Source: VXYL01 sp963665195
GTDB lineage: Bacteria > Pseudomonadota > Gammaproteobacteria > Pseudomonadales > Azotimanducaceae
Reading direction: 5' to 3'
Length of the DNA: 64,000 nucleotides
Assembly: GCA_963665195.1 (NCBI GenBank)
Contig: OY762070.1
Location: 4,154,001 to 4,218,000 of the forward strand
Under the pieces are notes generated by a model. It was given only the letters and a program-made list of their open reading frames with translations. It ran no database searches and was not told the DNA's origin. Below are positions 33,576 through 41,286 of this stretch, piece by piece (positions within the stretch are counted from its first letter, which is position 1; each line of letters starts with the position of its first letter). Position numbers and translations under genes: made by a program.

Positions 33576-33773
33576 CTATTCTCGGAGCGTACGCGACTGC
33601 ACGTAGTGCCGGAGGGCACGATTGACGGCTTTTGAGTCATGGAAGTGCGGCCGAAGGTCGGGGTCGATTAGGACAACATTGGTGCCGGCGGCGTACCGCT
33701 CCGCGCACTTCCCTCGAGTCCCCGACCTGATGAGACTCGCCGGATAGTCCTCTCGCAACTCATCCTTCTTCAT
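33576..33773 (-). CDS. BrnA-like antitoxin, copy 1
   Basis: ATG 33773 opens a 65-residue protein (KKDELREDYPASLIRSGTRG, then TNVVLIDPDLRPHFHDSKAV and NRALRHYVQ). The 'vvLlDPDl...F.dSkaVN.ALR..v' block is a ribbon-helix-helix-type end like those of BrnA antitoxins. The start lies inside the end of the BrnT frame (14-base overlap), the usual brnT-brnA order. BrnA neutralises the BrnT RNase and represses the operon. Because BrnT here is interrupted by a stop, the antitoxin is probably an orphan. An almost identical copy lies at 35526-35723. Confidence 0.65.
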   Translation of the reverse strand: MKKDELREDYPASLIRSGTRGKCAERYAAGTNVVLIDPDLRPHFHDSKAVNRALRHYVQSRTLRE

Positions 33774-34032
33774 ACGCCACCCTCTCTCGAGCCGTCATCT
33801 GCCGCGCCGATATCAGTCTGACCGTATCACGCCGATCGGTGAAGCACACGACCACGTGCATACCCCGTTACGTCTGACCGAAGATCAAGTAGCGATCCTC
33901 GCCAGACGAACTGTCCGGATCTGGGGACGTCGATGACAAGACATCGCCGAACATCTCCGTGGCATCAAAGAATGGGACACCGTGCTTGGCGACGTTTGCA
34001 TCAGGTTTGTCGGGATCCCACTCAAAGTCCAC
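33760..34032 (-). pseudogene. BrnT-like RNase toxin, copy 1, internal stop
   Basis: GTG 34032 has GGAGG six bases upstream. It reads DFEWDPDKPDANVAKHGVPF, FDATEMFGDVLSS and EDRYLIFGQT, then an in-frame TAA at 33868-33870 (the other copy has CAA there), then RGMHVVVCFTDRRDTVRLIS and ARQMTARERVAYEEG. The 'FEWDP.K...N..KHGV.F.(D/E)A' start and 'R.ISAR.M...ER..YE' end are diagnostic for BrnT. The stop cuts the protein after ~54 of 90 residues, removing half of the catalytic fold. Confidence 0.8.
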
Positions 34033-34206
34033 GGCACACCTCCGATGCCACAGAAGTCTACTTCCCGTTCGCGTCGAGCGCACCAGCGAGGGCTCGCCAT
34101 GCGCATCCCGTCGCGCAGCTACGACGCTGGGAGCGGCAGGCCTCGAATCTGCGACATCCGCCCACAGATCTGACGTACACCCAGCGGTGACCGGCCCCTT
34201 GCAGAG

Positions 34207-34235
34207 TGTCAGAGAGAGGCGCATGTTTTCTGACA
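34207..34235 (+). promoter_or_regulatory. Inverted-repeat operator upstream of DUF6088 copy 1
   Basis: TGTCAGA (34207-34213) and TCTGACA (34229-34235) form a perfect 7-base inverted repeat with a 15-base spacer, ending 18 bases before the ATG. AbiEi-type antitoxins are known to repress their own promoters through inverted repeats, so this is a likely autoregulatory site. A slightly eroded version precedes copy 2. Confidence 0.55.
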
Positions 34236-34253
34236 GTCGAGAGGGTAATGGCC

Positions 34254-34844
34254 ATGGAACGACTGAGCGGCACGATCTTGCGGCATGCGCAAGGACAGCC
34301 GGAAGGTACGCCGGTGTTGGCGAAGGGGCTGTTGCATCTTGGCAGCCGGGCGGCGGTCGATCAGGCGCTGTCGCGTCTCGTGCGGCGCGGCGCGTTGATG
34401 CGTGCCGGGCGGGGCGCGTACGTCGTGCCGGTGGAGAGCCGGTTCGGTCAACGGGCACCGTCCGTCGAGAAAACGGTCGAGGCACTCGCCGCCGCGCGAG
34501 GAGAGCGCGTCACGAACAGCGGTGCCATGGCCGCGAACGTGTTGGGCCTGACCACGCAAGTACCCGTCAAGCGCGTCTTCCTGACGTCGGGGCCGAGCCG
34601 CTGGTTGACGCTCGGCCGCGAGCGGATCGAACTGCGCCATGCGCCGCCGTGGCAACTGGCGCTGGCCGGACGGCGAGCTGGCGAAGCGCTCCGCGCTCTC
34701 GCTTGGCTGGGGAGTGAAAGAGCGGATGCGGCGACGGAAGCAGTGCGTCAGCAGTTGAGCGAGCACGAGCGCCGGGAGCTCGGCGGCGTGAGTGCGCAGT
34801 TGCCGGGGCTGGCCGGGCCGGCAAGGGCCGTGGCGCATGGCTGA
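34254..34844 (+). CDS. DUF6088 / AbiEi-like antitoxin, copy 1
   Basis: ATG 34254 has GAGAGGG upstream; 196 residues. The N-terminal winged-helix part reads LSGTILRHAQGQPEGTPVLA, KGLLHLGSRAAVDQALSRLV and AGRGAYVVPVESRFG. The C-terminal part has NSGAMAANVLGLTTQVPVKR, VFLTSGPSRWLTLG and RHAPPWQLALAGRRAGEALR. This is the DUF6088/AbiEi architecture of type IV toxin-antitoxin systems: a DNA-binding antitoxin that normally precedes an AbiEii nucleotidyltransferase toxin. The next frame (ATG 34837, 8-base overlap) is only a stub of that toxin. Without its toxin the gene may still act as a repressor at the operator before it. Nearly identical to the gene at 36638. Confidence 0.85.
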   Translation: MERLSGTILRHAQGQPEGTPVLAKGLLHLGSRAAVDQALSRLVRRGALMRAGRGAYVVPVESRFGQRAPSVEKTVEALAAARGERVTNSGAMAANVLGLTTQVPVKRVFLTSGPSRWLTLGRERIELRHAPPWQLALAGRRAGEALRALAWLGSERADAATEAVRQQLSEHERRELGGVSAQLPGLAGPARAVAHG

Positions 34845-34980
34845 GCGTGCATCTGGCCCCGCCCCTCGTTTTGATCGCGGCGAAGTGCCCGAGCCAGCGC
34901 CGCGGCGGGCTGGCCGGCCACGGAACCGAACTGGGCGTTGCGCAACGATGCCCCCCTTGGCCCGCCCGGCGCCGCCACGC
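34837..34980 (+). pseudogene. AbiEii-like toxin stub, copy 1
   Basis: ATG 34837 overlaps the antitoxin end by 8 bases, the usual coupling of abiE genes, and begins MAER. After a few codons the reading is broken and no nucleotidyltransferase motif (GGTSLS) follows. The same ATG and short similar sequence appear after copy 2 (37224), also truncated. This marks the former position of the toxin gene. Confidence 0.45.
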
Positions 34981-35055
34981 GGCGCACCAGCCCTGCGCTT
35001 GTGCCGCCTTCGATCCCAGCGGCTATTGCCCTCCTCCAAGCCAAGTGGTTCGCGG

Positions 35056-35175
35056 ATGCTCAACAGGCTAGAGCGGACTGCACATCGGCCCGATGGCCAG
35101 GCCTATTGGGTTGACGAGCTGGGAAACGGGATCATCGATCCGGTCGCCGCGGCTAAGTCTTTGGGGCTCATCTAG
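35056..35175 (+). CDS. Small hypothetical protein (39 aa)
   Basis: ATG 35056 opens LNRLERTAHRPDGQAYWVDE and ends AAAKSLGLI. Too short to classify. It lies 9 bases before the gene at 35185 and may be coupled to it. The pair sits between the two copies of the toxin-antitoxin block and is not repeated. Confidence 0.4.
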   Translation: MLNRLERTAHRPDGQAYWVDELGNGIIDPVAAAKSLGLI

Positions 35176-35184
35176 GGCGGCGTC

Positions 35185-35466
35185 ATGGCGAACGGCAAGC
35201 TTGTCATGGTGACGGTTGACTTGGGCACGCGAACCCATGATCGGGAGTTCGCGGCTCAGGCGATCGGCGTGCCCGTTTGTGCCATCGACGCGGACCATGG
35301 TGTTGTGATCATCGATCCGGCGACGTATCGCTATGTCGTCCTCGTGGAGGCCGTGGCGTTCCGCGATCGCCGCATGACGGAGTATACCGTTGCGGGACCG
35401 TTCTCGAATCCGTCCATTGCCACGTTCGAGCCAGTAGCAGCAGCGCGCAGCGTCAGGAGCGAGTAG
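35185..35466 (+). CDS. Hypothetical protein (93 aa)
   Basis: ATG 35185 opens NGKLVMVTVDLGTRTHDREF, then VPVCAIDADHGVVIIDPATY and RYVVLVEAVAFRDRRMTEYT. It is a beta-rich soluble protein with no recognised family. The start is supported by a close upstream GGGCGG. It and the 39-residue gene before it could be a small toxin-antitoxin-like pair, judged only from size and place. Confidence 0.5.
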   Translation: MANGKLVMVTVDLGTRTHDREFAAQAIGVPVCAIDADHGVVIIDPATYRYVVLVEAVAFRDRRMTEYTVAGPFSNPSIATFEPVAAARSVRSE

Positions 35467-35525
35467 CGCCGGCACGACAGGTTCCGCCAAGATGCCCGCG
35501 GCCGAGATGGCACATCCCTGAGTCG

Positions 35526-35723
35526 CTATGCTCGGAGCGAGCGCGACTGTACGTAGTGCCGGAGGGCACGATTGACGGCTTTTGAGTCACGGAAGTGCGG
35601 CCGAAGGTCGGGGTCGATAAGGGCAACATTGGTGCCGGCGGCGTACCGCTCCGCGTACTTCCCTCGAGTCCCCGACTTGATGAGACTCGCCGGGTAGTCC
35701 TCTCGCAACTCATCCTTCTTCAT
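35526..35723 (-). CDS. BrnA-like antitoxin, copy 2
   Basis: This 65-residue protein is almost identical to copy 1 at 33576-33773, with small changes such as LRPHFRDSKAVNRALR. The ribbon-helix-helix-type C-terminal block is intact. Its start overlaps the BrnT frame end by 14 bases. The toxin frame upstream is broken by deletions, so it too is likely orphaned. Confidence 0.65.
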   Translation of the reverse strand: MKKDELREDYPASLIKSGTRGKYAERYAAGTNVALIDPDLRPHFRDSKAVNRALRHYVQSRSLRA

Positions 35724-35979
35724 ACGCCACCCTCTCTCGAGCCGTCATCTGCCGCGCCAATATCAGTCTGACCGTATCACGCCGATCCGCGAAGCACACG
35801 ACCATGTGCATACCCCGTTGCGTCTGACCGAAGATCAAGCAGCGATCCTCGCCAGACGAACTGTCCGGATCCCGGGACATCGACGACAAGACATCGCCGA
35901 ACACCTCCGTCGCATCAAAGAATGAGACACCGTGCTTGGCGACGTTGCATCAGCTGTCGGGATCCCACTCAAAGTCCAC
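35710..35979 (-). pseudogene. BrnT-like RNase toxin, copy 2, frameshifted
   Basis: GTG 35979 starts DFEWDPDS and then stops at TGA because bases are missing compared with copy 1 (near GACAGCTGATGCAACG). Downstream, NVAKHGVSFFDATEVFGDVL and EDRCLIFGQTQRGMHMVVCF through ARQMTARERVAYEEG are well kept, with CAA where copy 1 has a stop. The two copies therefore carry different disabling mutations. Confidence 0.8.
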
Positions 35980-36315
35980 GGCACACCTCCGATGGCCCAG
36001 AAGTCTACTTCCCGTTCGCGTCGAGCGCACCAGCGAGGGTTCTCCAGGCGCATCCCGTTACGCAGCAGGTCCACCGCGTAGCGCGGGCCGGCAGTCGCGC
36101 TCACCGCATAGGCATGGCGTCTTTGTACCGCAAGCTGGCCCTACGTCCGTGGAATTGCGGGCGCACCTCCAAAAGGACGCGGAAGTCCCGCCGCGACCAG
36201 TGACCTGCCGCCCTAACGGTGCCCATCGGCGAGCTGGCGTAGCACAGCCGCGCCACGGGGAACGGTGCTGCCGATCTGCGCCCAAGCGGATCCGCCCGCG
36301 CCAGCGGTAGCCGCC

Positions 36316-36516
36316 CCGTGGTCGGCTACTTCGCCGCCAACCGACCATCCGCCTTCACCTGCGGCCTGTGCGTCGCCACCGGCGTCCTCAAAGGCGCCTG
36401 CAAGACCGTCGTCGCCGCCCGCCTCAAGCGCGGGCATGCGCTGGTCCGTCGCCGGCGCCAACGCCGCCATCGCGCTGCGCTGCGCCATCGAGCGCAACCG
36501 CTTCGCCGACCGCTAG
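36316..36516 (+). pseudogene. ISKra4-like transposase, C-terminal scrap
   Basis: Two plus-strand frames read VVGYFAANRPSAFTCGLCVA, TGVLKGACKTVVAARLKRG and then, one base shifted, AGMRWSVAGANAAIALRCAI. This is the C-terminal block of ISKra4-type transposases ('G.(V)IE..CK.V...R(L/M)K..GM.W...GA.A.L.LR'). About 65 residues with a frameshift; inactive. It interrupts the second copy of the duplicated block, between BrnT copy 2 and DUF6088 copy 2. The stretch 35980-36315 holds nothing else that I recognise. Confidence 0.7.
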
Positions 36517-36592
36517 GAGCGGCAGGCCTGGAATCTGTGACATCCGCCCGCCGATCTGACGTACACCCAGCGGTGCCGGCCCCTTAACAGAG

Positions 36593-36620
36593 TGTCAGAA
36601 AGAAGCGTATGTTTCCGACA
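36593..36620 (+). promoter_or_regulatory. Operator-like inverted repeat upstream of DUF6088 copy 2
   Basis: TGTCAGA (36593-36599) and TCCGACA (36614-36620) form the same inverted repeat as at 34207, with one mismatch and a spacer shorter by one base. The change may weaken binding. Confidence 0.5.
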
Positions 36621-36637
36621 GCCGAGAGGGTAACGCC

Positions 36638-37231
36638 ATGGAACGACTGAGCGGCACGATCTTGCGGCACGCGCAAGGACAGCCGGAAGGTGCGCCGGTG
36701 CTGGCGAAGGGGCTGTTGCATCTTGGCAGCCGGGCGGCGGTCGATCAGGCGCTGTCGCGTCTCGTGCGGCGCGGCGCGTTGATGCGTGCCGGGCGGGGCG
36801 TGTACGTCGTGCCGGTGGAGAGCCGATTCGGTCAACGGGCACCGTCCGTCGAGAAAACGGTCGAGGCACTCGCCGCCGCACGAGGAGAGCGCGTCGCGAA
36901 CAGCGGTGCCATGGCCGCGAACGTGTTGGGCCTGACCACGCAAGTACCCGTCAAGCGCGTCTTCCTGACGTCCGGGCCGAGCCGCACGTTGACGCTCGGC
37001 CGCGAGCGGATCGAACTGCGCCATGCGCCGCCGTGGCAACTGGCGCTGGCCGGACGGCGTGCCGGCGAAGCGCTCCGGGCTCTGGCTTGGTTGGGCGGTG
37101 AAAGAGCCAGCGCGGCGACGGAAGCACTGCGCAAGCAGTTGAGTGAGGACGAGCGCCGGGAGCTCGGCGGCGTGAGTGCGCAGTTGCCGGGATGGCTGGC
37201 CGGGCCGGTAAGGGCGGTCGCGCATGGCTGA
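36638..37231 (+). CDS. DUF6088 / AbiEi-like antitoxin, copy 2
   Basis: ATG 36638 with GAGAGGG upstream opens 197 residues nearly identical to copy 1, differing at scattered sites (for example PSRTLTLG for PSRWLTLG) and by one residue in length near the end (LPGWLAGPVRA). Both domains are intact. An ATG at 37224, inside its end, begins the remnant of an AbiEii-like toxin (MAERYRTCPSLMAGEVFEP) that soon stops. No second gene of the operon survives. The open frame in both copies while both toxins are gone fits selection for the repressor or simply a recent duplication. Confidence 0.85.
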   Translation: MERLSGTILRHAQGQPEGAPVLAKGLLHLGSRAAVDQALSRLVRRGALMRAGRGVYVVPVESRFGQRAPSVEKTVEALAAARGERVANSGAMAANVLGLTTQVPVKRVFLTSGPSRTLTLGRERIELRHAPPWQLALAGRRAGEALRALAWLGGERASAATEALRKQLSEDERRELGGVSAQLPGWLAGPVRAVAHG

Positions 37232-37430
37232 GCGGTATCGGACCTGCCCCTCGTTGATGGCCGGAGAGGTGTTCGAGCCAGCGCCGGCTGCGAGCCGCCG
37301 CCATCCGCCGACGCGATCAGGAGCAGTCCGGCCTGGCTAGACTGGCTAGACCGTTGACTTCGGACAACGCCCCGCGCTATCGTCGGTCGCAAGTTCCGCA
37401 CCTTGGGGCGACTCTAAAAGGATGCAGCCG

Positions 37431-37652
37431 ATGGTTGAAGTGAAGATGACTCTGCCGGAAATCGCCGTGGAGGACGCCGAGGTACTCACCCAGACGCTGG
37501 ACATGGAGAACAAGGCGGCGACCGTTCACACGGCGCTTGGGCTCGTCCGCCAAATCACGGACCTCGCGGGACCGAACGGCTATCTGATCGTACAGAACGC
37601 GAATGGCAAGGCCGTCAGGATTAACCTTGAGCCGCTCTTCGACCACACCTAG
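37431..37652 (+). CDS. Small hypothetical protein, possible RHH-type regulator
   Basis: I choose ATG 37431 because AAAAGG lies nine bases before it (ATG 37422 overlaps that site). The 73-residue product reads VEVKMTLPEIAVEDAEVLTQ, DMENKAATVHTALGLVRQIT and GYLIVQNANGKAVRINLEPL. A strand followed by two helices is compatible with a ribbon-helix-helix fold, but there is no clear family match. It precedes a small membrane protein on the same strand. Confidence 0.55.
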   Translation: MVEVKMTLPEIAVEDAEVLTQTLDMENKAATVHTALGLVRQITDLAGPNGYLIVQNANGKAVRINLEPLFDHT

Positions 37653-37995
37653 CGCCATAGACTGGGGTACGGTCTCCGGCAGCCGACCTACCCTAGAAAC
37701 CGTCGAGCAAGAAATTCAGGCGCGGGAACTTGGGCGCAATGATCGTGTCGCCGCGGTCCTGAGCTTTATCGGGCGCGCCGTGATCGCAGCTATCGGGACC
37801 GGGCTGGTCTTGTTCTTTCTGTTCGCACTCGTTTGTTTCGCGGCCGTGGCGTCCGACGTCGTACTGCCCGAGCTGCGCACGAAATGGCTGTCGGACGCCA
37901 AACTGGACGTTGCGAGAACCGTGGTCTACACCACAGTCACCATGACAATTGCCCCCTTGGTCGCTCCCATACTCGGCTTCCGTCGCCCGGAGTAA
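37603..37995 (+). CDS. Small membrane protein of unknown function
   Basis: The open frame begins at ATG 37603 inside the upstream gene, but the real start may be later (TTG 37627 or beyond). The coding part is clear from about 37680: ETVEQEIQARELGRNDRVAA, then a hydrophobic helix LSFIGRAVIAAIGTGLVLFF that continues FLFALVCFAAVA, and a second VVYTTVTMTIAPLVAPILGF. A two- to three-helix protein with a charged N-terminus; no family recognised. Confidence 0.5.
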   Translation: MARPSGLTLSRSSTTPSAIDWGTVSGSRPTLETVEQEIQARELGRNDRVAAVLSFIGRAVIAAIGTGLVLFFLFALVCFAAVASDVVLPELRTKWLSDAKLDVARTVVYTTVTMTIAPLVAPILGFRRPE

Positions 37996-38249
37996 CCCCT
38001 CAGACCGCGGTGGACCGGGCGTGGCGGTCCAGCCGTCCGGGTGCCGTGTCCTCAGATCGGGTCACACATCACGAGTCCGTATGCCATCGGCATTGCCGCG
38101 ACTGCTCGGGCTAGAACCTGCCCCGTGCTGGGAGATGTACGGCTCCCGGCGTGTCTACGAAGGTCGTCCTACGCCGGTCACCAATTCGCCTTGCGACGGA
38201 CGGGGCAATCCGCCAAGTCCATAGCCGCAGCAGCGCACAGGGAACGCAC

Positions 38250-38537
38250 ATGGGCGGCGCAACGCAGTTTTGGAACGAGTCGAAGGTCGTAGCCACTCTG
38301 GCCGCGGCCGCGGCGCTAGCACTAGCGGCCTCCGCTGCCGACAACTCGCCGGTCACCGACGAGCGCCTCGTGACCCCCGAGCCGGAGAACGGGCTCATGT
38401 ACCGCGGCACCTAGGATTCCCACGGCTACAGCCCGCTCGACGCCATCAACACCGAGAACGTCGCCGGCCTCAAGCCCTTGTGGATCTTCCGCAAGGGCCT
38501 GAGCGAAGGCCATCAGGCGTCGCCGGCAGTGAACGAT
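38250..38537 (+). pseudogene. PQQ dehydrogenase, N-terminal duplicate (decayed)
   Basis: The 80 bases of upstream sequence and the first ~95 codons repeat the start of the intact gene at 39551. It reads FWNESKVVATLAAAAALALA, then PVTDERLVTPEPENGLMYRG; a TAG follows where the intact gene has TAC (YDSHGYSPLDAINTENVAGL continues after it). The match ends near 38537 in EGHQASPAVNDGW. A premature stop and truncation make it non-functional. Confidence 0.85.
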
Positions 38538-38544
38538 GGGTGGC

Positions 38545-38972
38545 TTAGGTCGTGGACGGCTCCTCAACCAAGTGGATGCCGCGGGTCCTAGACACAATCA
38601 AGGCGCGGTCGAACTTGCGCAGGAAGTCCATCCGACCAAGATGATCGGGGATGACGGCGATAGGACGATGACACCCAGAGTCTCCTGACCCGCGAACGTG
38701 GTGATGCCCAGGGCCGTTAGGTGTGGGACGACAGACTCGTCGGCCAAGGTGGACGATTGCGTCCCTTCCAACGGGAGCTTCAGAGCCAAGGCTTCCGTCA
38801 GCGGCAGGAGCATGAATCCCGAAAACCCGGTGTCCAATACCGCCTCGTAGGCCACGCCCGGCTTCTCGTGCTTCACGCCCCTCAGATGGATGTCGATGAG
38901 GCAGAGGTTGCGCTCCGGGTCGTACCGCCCTAGCCCACCAGCATATTCGGTAGTTCCGCCTTCGTCGGCCAT
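38545..38972 (-). pseudogene. Retropepsin-like aspartic protease, frameshifted
   Basis: ATG 38972 opens ADEGGTTEYAGGLGRYDPER, then YEAVLDTGFSGFMLLPLTEA carrying the catalytic DTGFSG and LADESVVPHLTALGITT. Near 38655 the sense moves one frame: GVIVLSPSS in one frame, AVIPDHLGRMDFLRKFDRAL in the next, ending GIHLVEEPSTT. 'hLG..fL..f' is the usual second hallmark of clan AA retropepsin-like bacterial proteins. The start overlaps the upstream gene by 43 bases, a pairing often seen for these small proteases. One base restores the gene. Confidence 0.7.
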
Positions 38973-39202
38973 ACTCCCCCCGTAAACGCGCCCGGAGATC
39001 CAACCTTCATCAGGTGCAACACCCCGTGCGGTGCTTCCTTGCGCGCCGCCAGAAACGCACCTTCCGGGGTTTCGTGGACGTACGCTTCTTCACTCTTGAT
39101 GTCGACCACGACGAACCAGTTTGGGTGCTCCTTCTCGTGTAGTGCCTTGTAGCGGCGTTCATAGATACTGGTTGCCGCGTCGGCGATGTCTTGGATGTTC
39201 AT
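38930..39202 (-). CDS. Hypothetical protein paired with retropepsin-like gene (DUF5678-like)
   Basis: ATG 39202 opens NIQDIADAATSIYERRYKAL, then NWFVVVDIKSEEAYVHETPE and GAFLAARKEAPHGVLHLMKV. The 'W.av......v.....(E)A...A.......v......G' pattern is that of DUF5678-like small proteins that commonly precede retropepsin-like genes in an operon. 90 residues. It overlaps the protease start by 43 bases. It may be a regulator or substrate of the protease; that is inference from context. Confidence 0.65.
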   Translation of the reverse strand: MNIQDIADAATSIYERRYKALHEKEHPNWFVVVDIKSEEAYVHETPEGAFLAARKEAPHGVLHLMKVGSPGAFTGGVWPTKAELPNMLVG

Positions 39203-39550
39203 CCGGTCTCTCCCTCCGCCACTGAAGCTCTCAGGCGCAATCGGGCCCGCGACGTATCAAGGAGCGTTCCATCGTGGCGGCCTAGCTGGTATGGGGCCTA
39301 ACGTACCAAAATCCAGTCTCGGCAACTAGCGGCGCGGGACCCTGGTGGACCGCGGGACCCTGGCAAGCAGCCCGGCGCTGAGTGGTGACTACGCCAGCTC
39401 CCGTCCTCCGGCGGGGGCGCGGGATGTGTCCGAGGTGGGAGGCCGGCCCAGCGCGCATTGGCGAGGCTCGGGGGCACGCCAATTCGCTCTTGCGACGGAC
39501 GGTGCAAATCCGCCAAAGTCCGTAGCCGCAGCAGCGCACAGGAGACGCAC
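39203..39550. other. Upstream region of the PQQ dehydrogenase gene
   Basis: About 350 bases without a gene. The last 80 (from AATTCGCTCTTGCGACGGAC) are repeated before the decayed copy at 38170-38249, so the duplication included the regulatory region. GGGACCCTGG occurs twice around 39336-39364. No clear promoter hexamers seen. Confidence 0.45.
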
Positions 39551-41275
39551 ATGGGCAGCGCAACGGATGTTTGGAGCAAGCCGAAGGGCGTGGCTACTCT
39601 GGTCGCAGCAGCCGCGTTCGGGCTAGCGGCCTCCGCCGCCGACTACTCGCCGGTCACCGACGAGCGGCTCGTGAGCCCCGAGCCGGAGAACTGGCTCATG
39701 TACCGCGGCACGTACGATTCCCACGGCTACAGCCCGCTCGACGCCATCAACACGGAGAACGTCGCCGGCCTCAAGCCCCTGTGGACCTTCTCCACGGGTC
39801 TGCGCGAAGGCCATCAGGCGCCGCCGGTGGTGAACGACGGGCGGATGTTCGTCACCACGCCGCACAACCACCTGCTGGCGCTCGATGCGGCGACCGGCGA
39901 CCTGCTCTGGCGCCACGAGCACGAGCTGCCGGAGGACCTGTCGCAGATGCACCCGACCAACCGGGGCGTCGCGCTCTACGGCAGTCTGGTCTACATGGCC
40001 ACCGCCGACTGCCTCTTGGTCGCGCTCGATGCAGCCACCGGCGAGGTCGTCTGGGAGACGGAAGTCGAAGACTACGGCAGCGGCTACTACATGACCCTCG
40101 CGCCGCTCGCCGCCGTCGGCAAGGTGATGGTGGGCGTTTCCGGCGGCGAGTTCGGCATCCGCGGCTTCGTCGCCGCCTACGATGCCAAGACGGGCGACGA
40201 GGCTTGGAAGACGTACACCATCCCCGCTCCCGGCGAGCCGGGCAGCGAGTCCTGGCCGGGCGATTCGTGGAAGACCGGCGGCGTTCCGGTATGGATCACC
40301 GGCTCATACGATCCGGCCACCGGCCTCAGCTACTGGGGCACGGGCAACGGCGGGCCGTGGACCGGCGACATGCGCGAGGGCGACAACCTCTACGCCACCT
40401 CCGTCATCGCCTTGGACGCAGCCAGCGGCGAGCTGCGCGGCCACCACCAATACCACTGGAACGACTCGTGGGACTGGGACGAGGTCTCGGCGCCCCTCCT
40501 GATCGACTTCATGCGCGGCGAGCGCGAGGTGGCGGGCCTCGTGCATCCTGGCCGCAACGGCTACCTGTGGTTCCTGGCGCGGGAGGAAGCCGGCGGCATC
40601 GGCTTCGTCGACGCCAAGCCCTACGTCAAGCAGGACGTGTTCACGGGTCTGGACCCCGAAACGGGCCGGCCTTCCTACGACGAAACCAAGAAGCCCGCGG
40701 TCGGCAAGGGCGCGACGTTCTGCCCGTCGCACTGGGGCGGCAAGGATTGGCCGCCGGCGGCGTTCTCGCCGCGCACGCGGCTGCTCTACGTCCCCGCCAA
40801 CGACAACGTCTGCGCCCACTTGGCGGGCGTTGAGGAGGAGTACCGCGAAGGCCGCACGTTCATGGGCGCCGACATGGAGACGTTCACGCTGATCCTCGAC
40901 GGCGAACCGGACTCCATCGGCGAGCTGCAGGCGTGGAACGTGGACACCTTCGAGGAAGTCTGGACGGTGCCCTTCGCCAGCCACAACTGGGGGCCGGTGC
41001 TCGCCACCGGCGGCGACCTCGTGTTCATGGGCGGCACCAACGACCGCTACTTCCGCGCCTTCGATGCCAAGACCGGCGACCTGCTCTGGCAGCAGCGCAC
41101 CAACTCCGGCATCACCGGCGTGCCCTCCGCCTACGCGGTGGACGGCAAGCAGTACATCGCTGTGCTGTCGGGCTGGGGCGTCGACGCCGAGCGCGAGCAG
41201 GAATCGCTGCGGGTGATCGGCAGGGTCGGGCCGACGGTGCCTCAAGGGGGCGTTCTCTGGGTATTCGGGCTGTAG
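39551..41275 (+). CDS. PQQ-dependent (quinoprotein) dehydrogenase
   Basis: ATG 39551 opens a 574-residue protein with a signal-peptide-like N-terminus (ATLVAAAAFGLAASAA). It has repeated beta-propeller W-motifs: GLKPLWTFSTGL, LLALDAATGDLLWRHEHELP, LVALDAATGEVVWETEVEDY and RAFDAKTGDLLWQQRTNSG. This is the eight-bladed propeller of the periplasmic alcohol and other PQQ dehydrogenases. HWNDSWDWDEVSAP carries the catalytic-Asp position of methanol/ethanol-type enzymes. I see no adjacent Cys pair, so the substrate class is uncertain. It would oxidise a small alcohol or sugar derivative and pass electrons to the respiratory chain; no cytochrome gene is adjacent. The phytanoyl-type dioxygenase starts 12 bases downstream and is probably co-transcribed. 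Confidence 0.85.
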   Translation: MGSATDVWSKPKGVATLVAAAAFGLAASAADYSPVTDERLVSPEPENWLMYRGTYDSHGYSPLDAINTENVAGLKPLWTFSTGLREGHQAPPVVNDGRMFVTTPHNHLLALDAATGDLLWRHEHELPEDLSQMHPTNRGVALYGSLVYMATADCLLVALDAATGEVVWETEVEDYGSGYYMTLAPLAAVGKVMVGVSGGEFGIRGFVAAYDAKTGDEAWKTYTIPAPGEPGSESWPGDSWKTGGVPVWITGSYDPATGLSYWGTGNGGPWTGDMREGDNLYATSVIALDAASGELRGHHQYHWNDSWDWDEVSAPLLIDFMRGEREVAGLVHPGRNGYLWFLAREEAGGIGFVDAKPYVKQDVFTGLDPETGRPSYDETKKPAVGKGATFCPSHWGGKDWPPAAFSPRTRLLYVPANDNVCAHLAGVEEEYREGRTFMGADMETFTLILDGEPDSIGELQAWNVDTFEEVWTVPFASHNWGPVLATGGDLVFMGGTNDRYFRAFDAKTGDLLWQQRTNSGITGVPSAYAVDGKQYIAVLSGWGVDAEREQESLRVIGRVGPTVPQGGVLWVFGL

Positions 41276-41286
41276 AGGGCGCGGCG

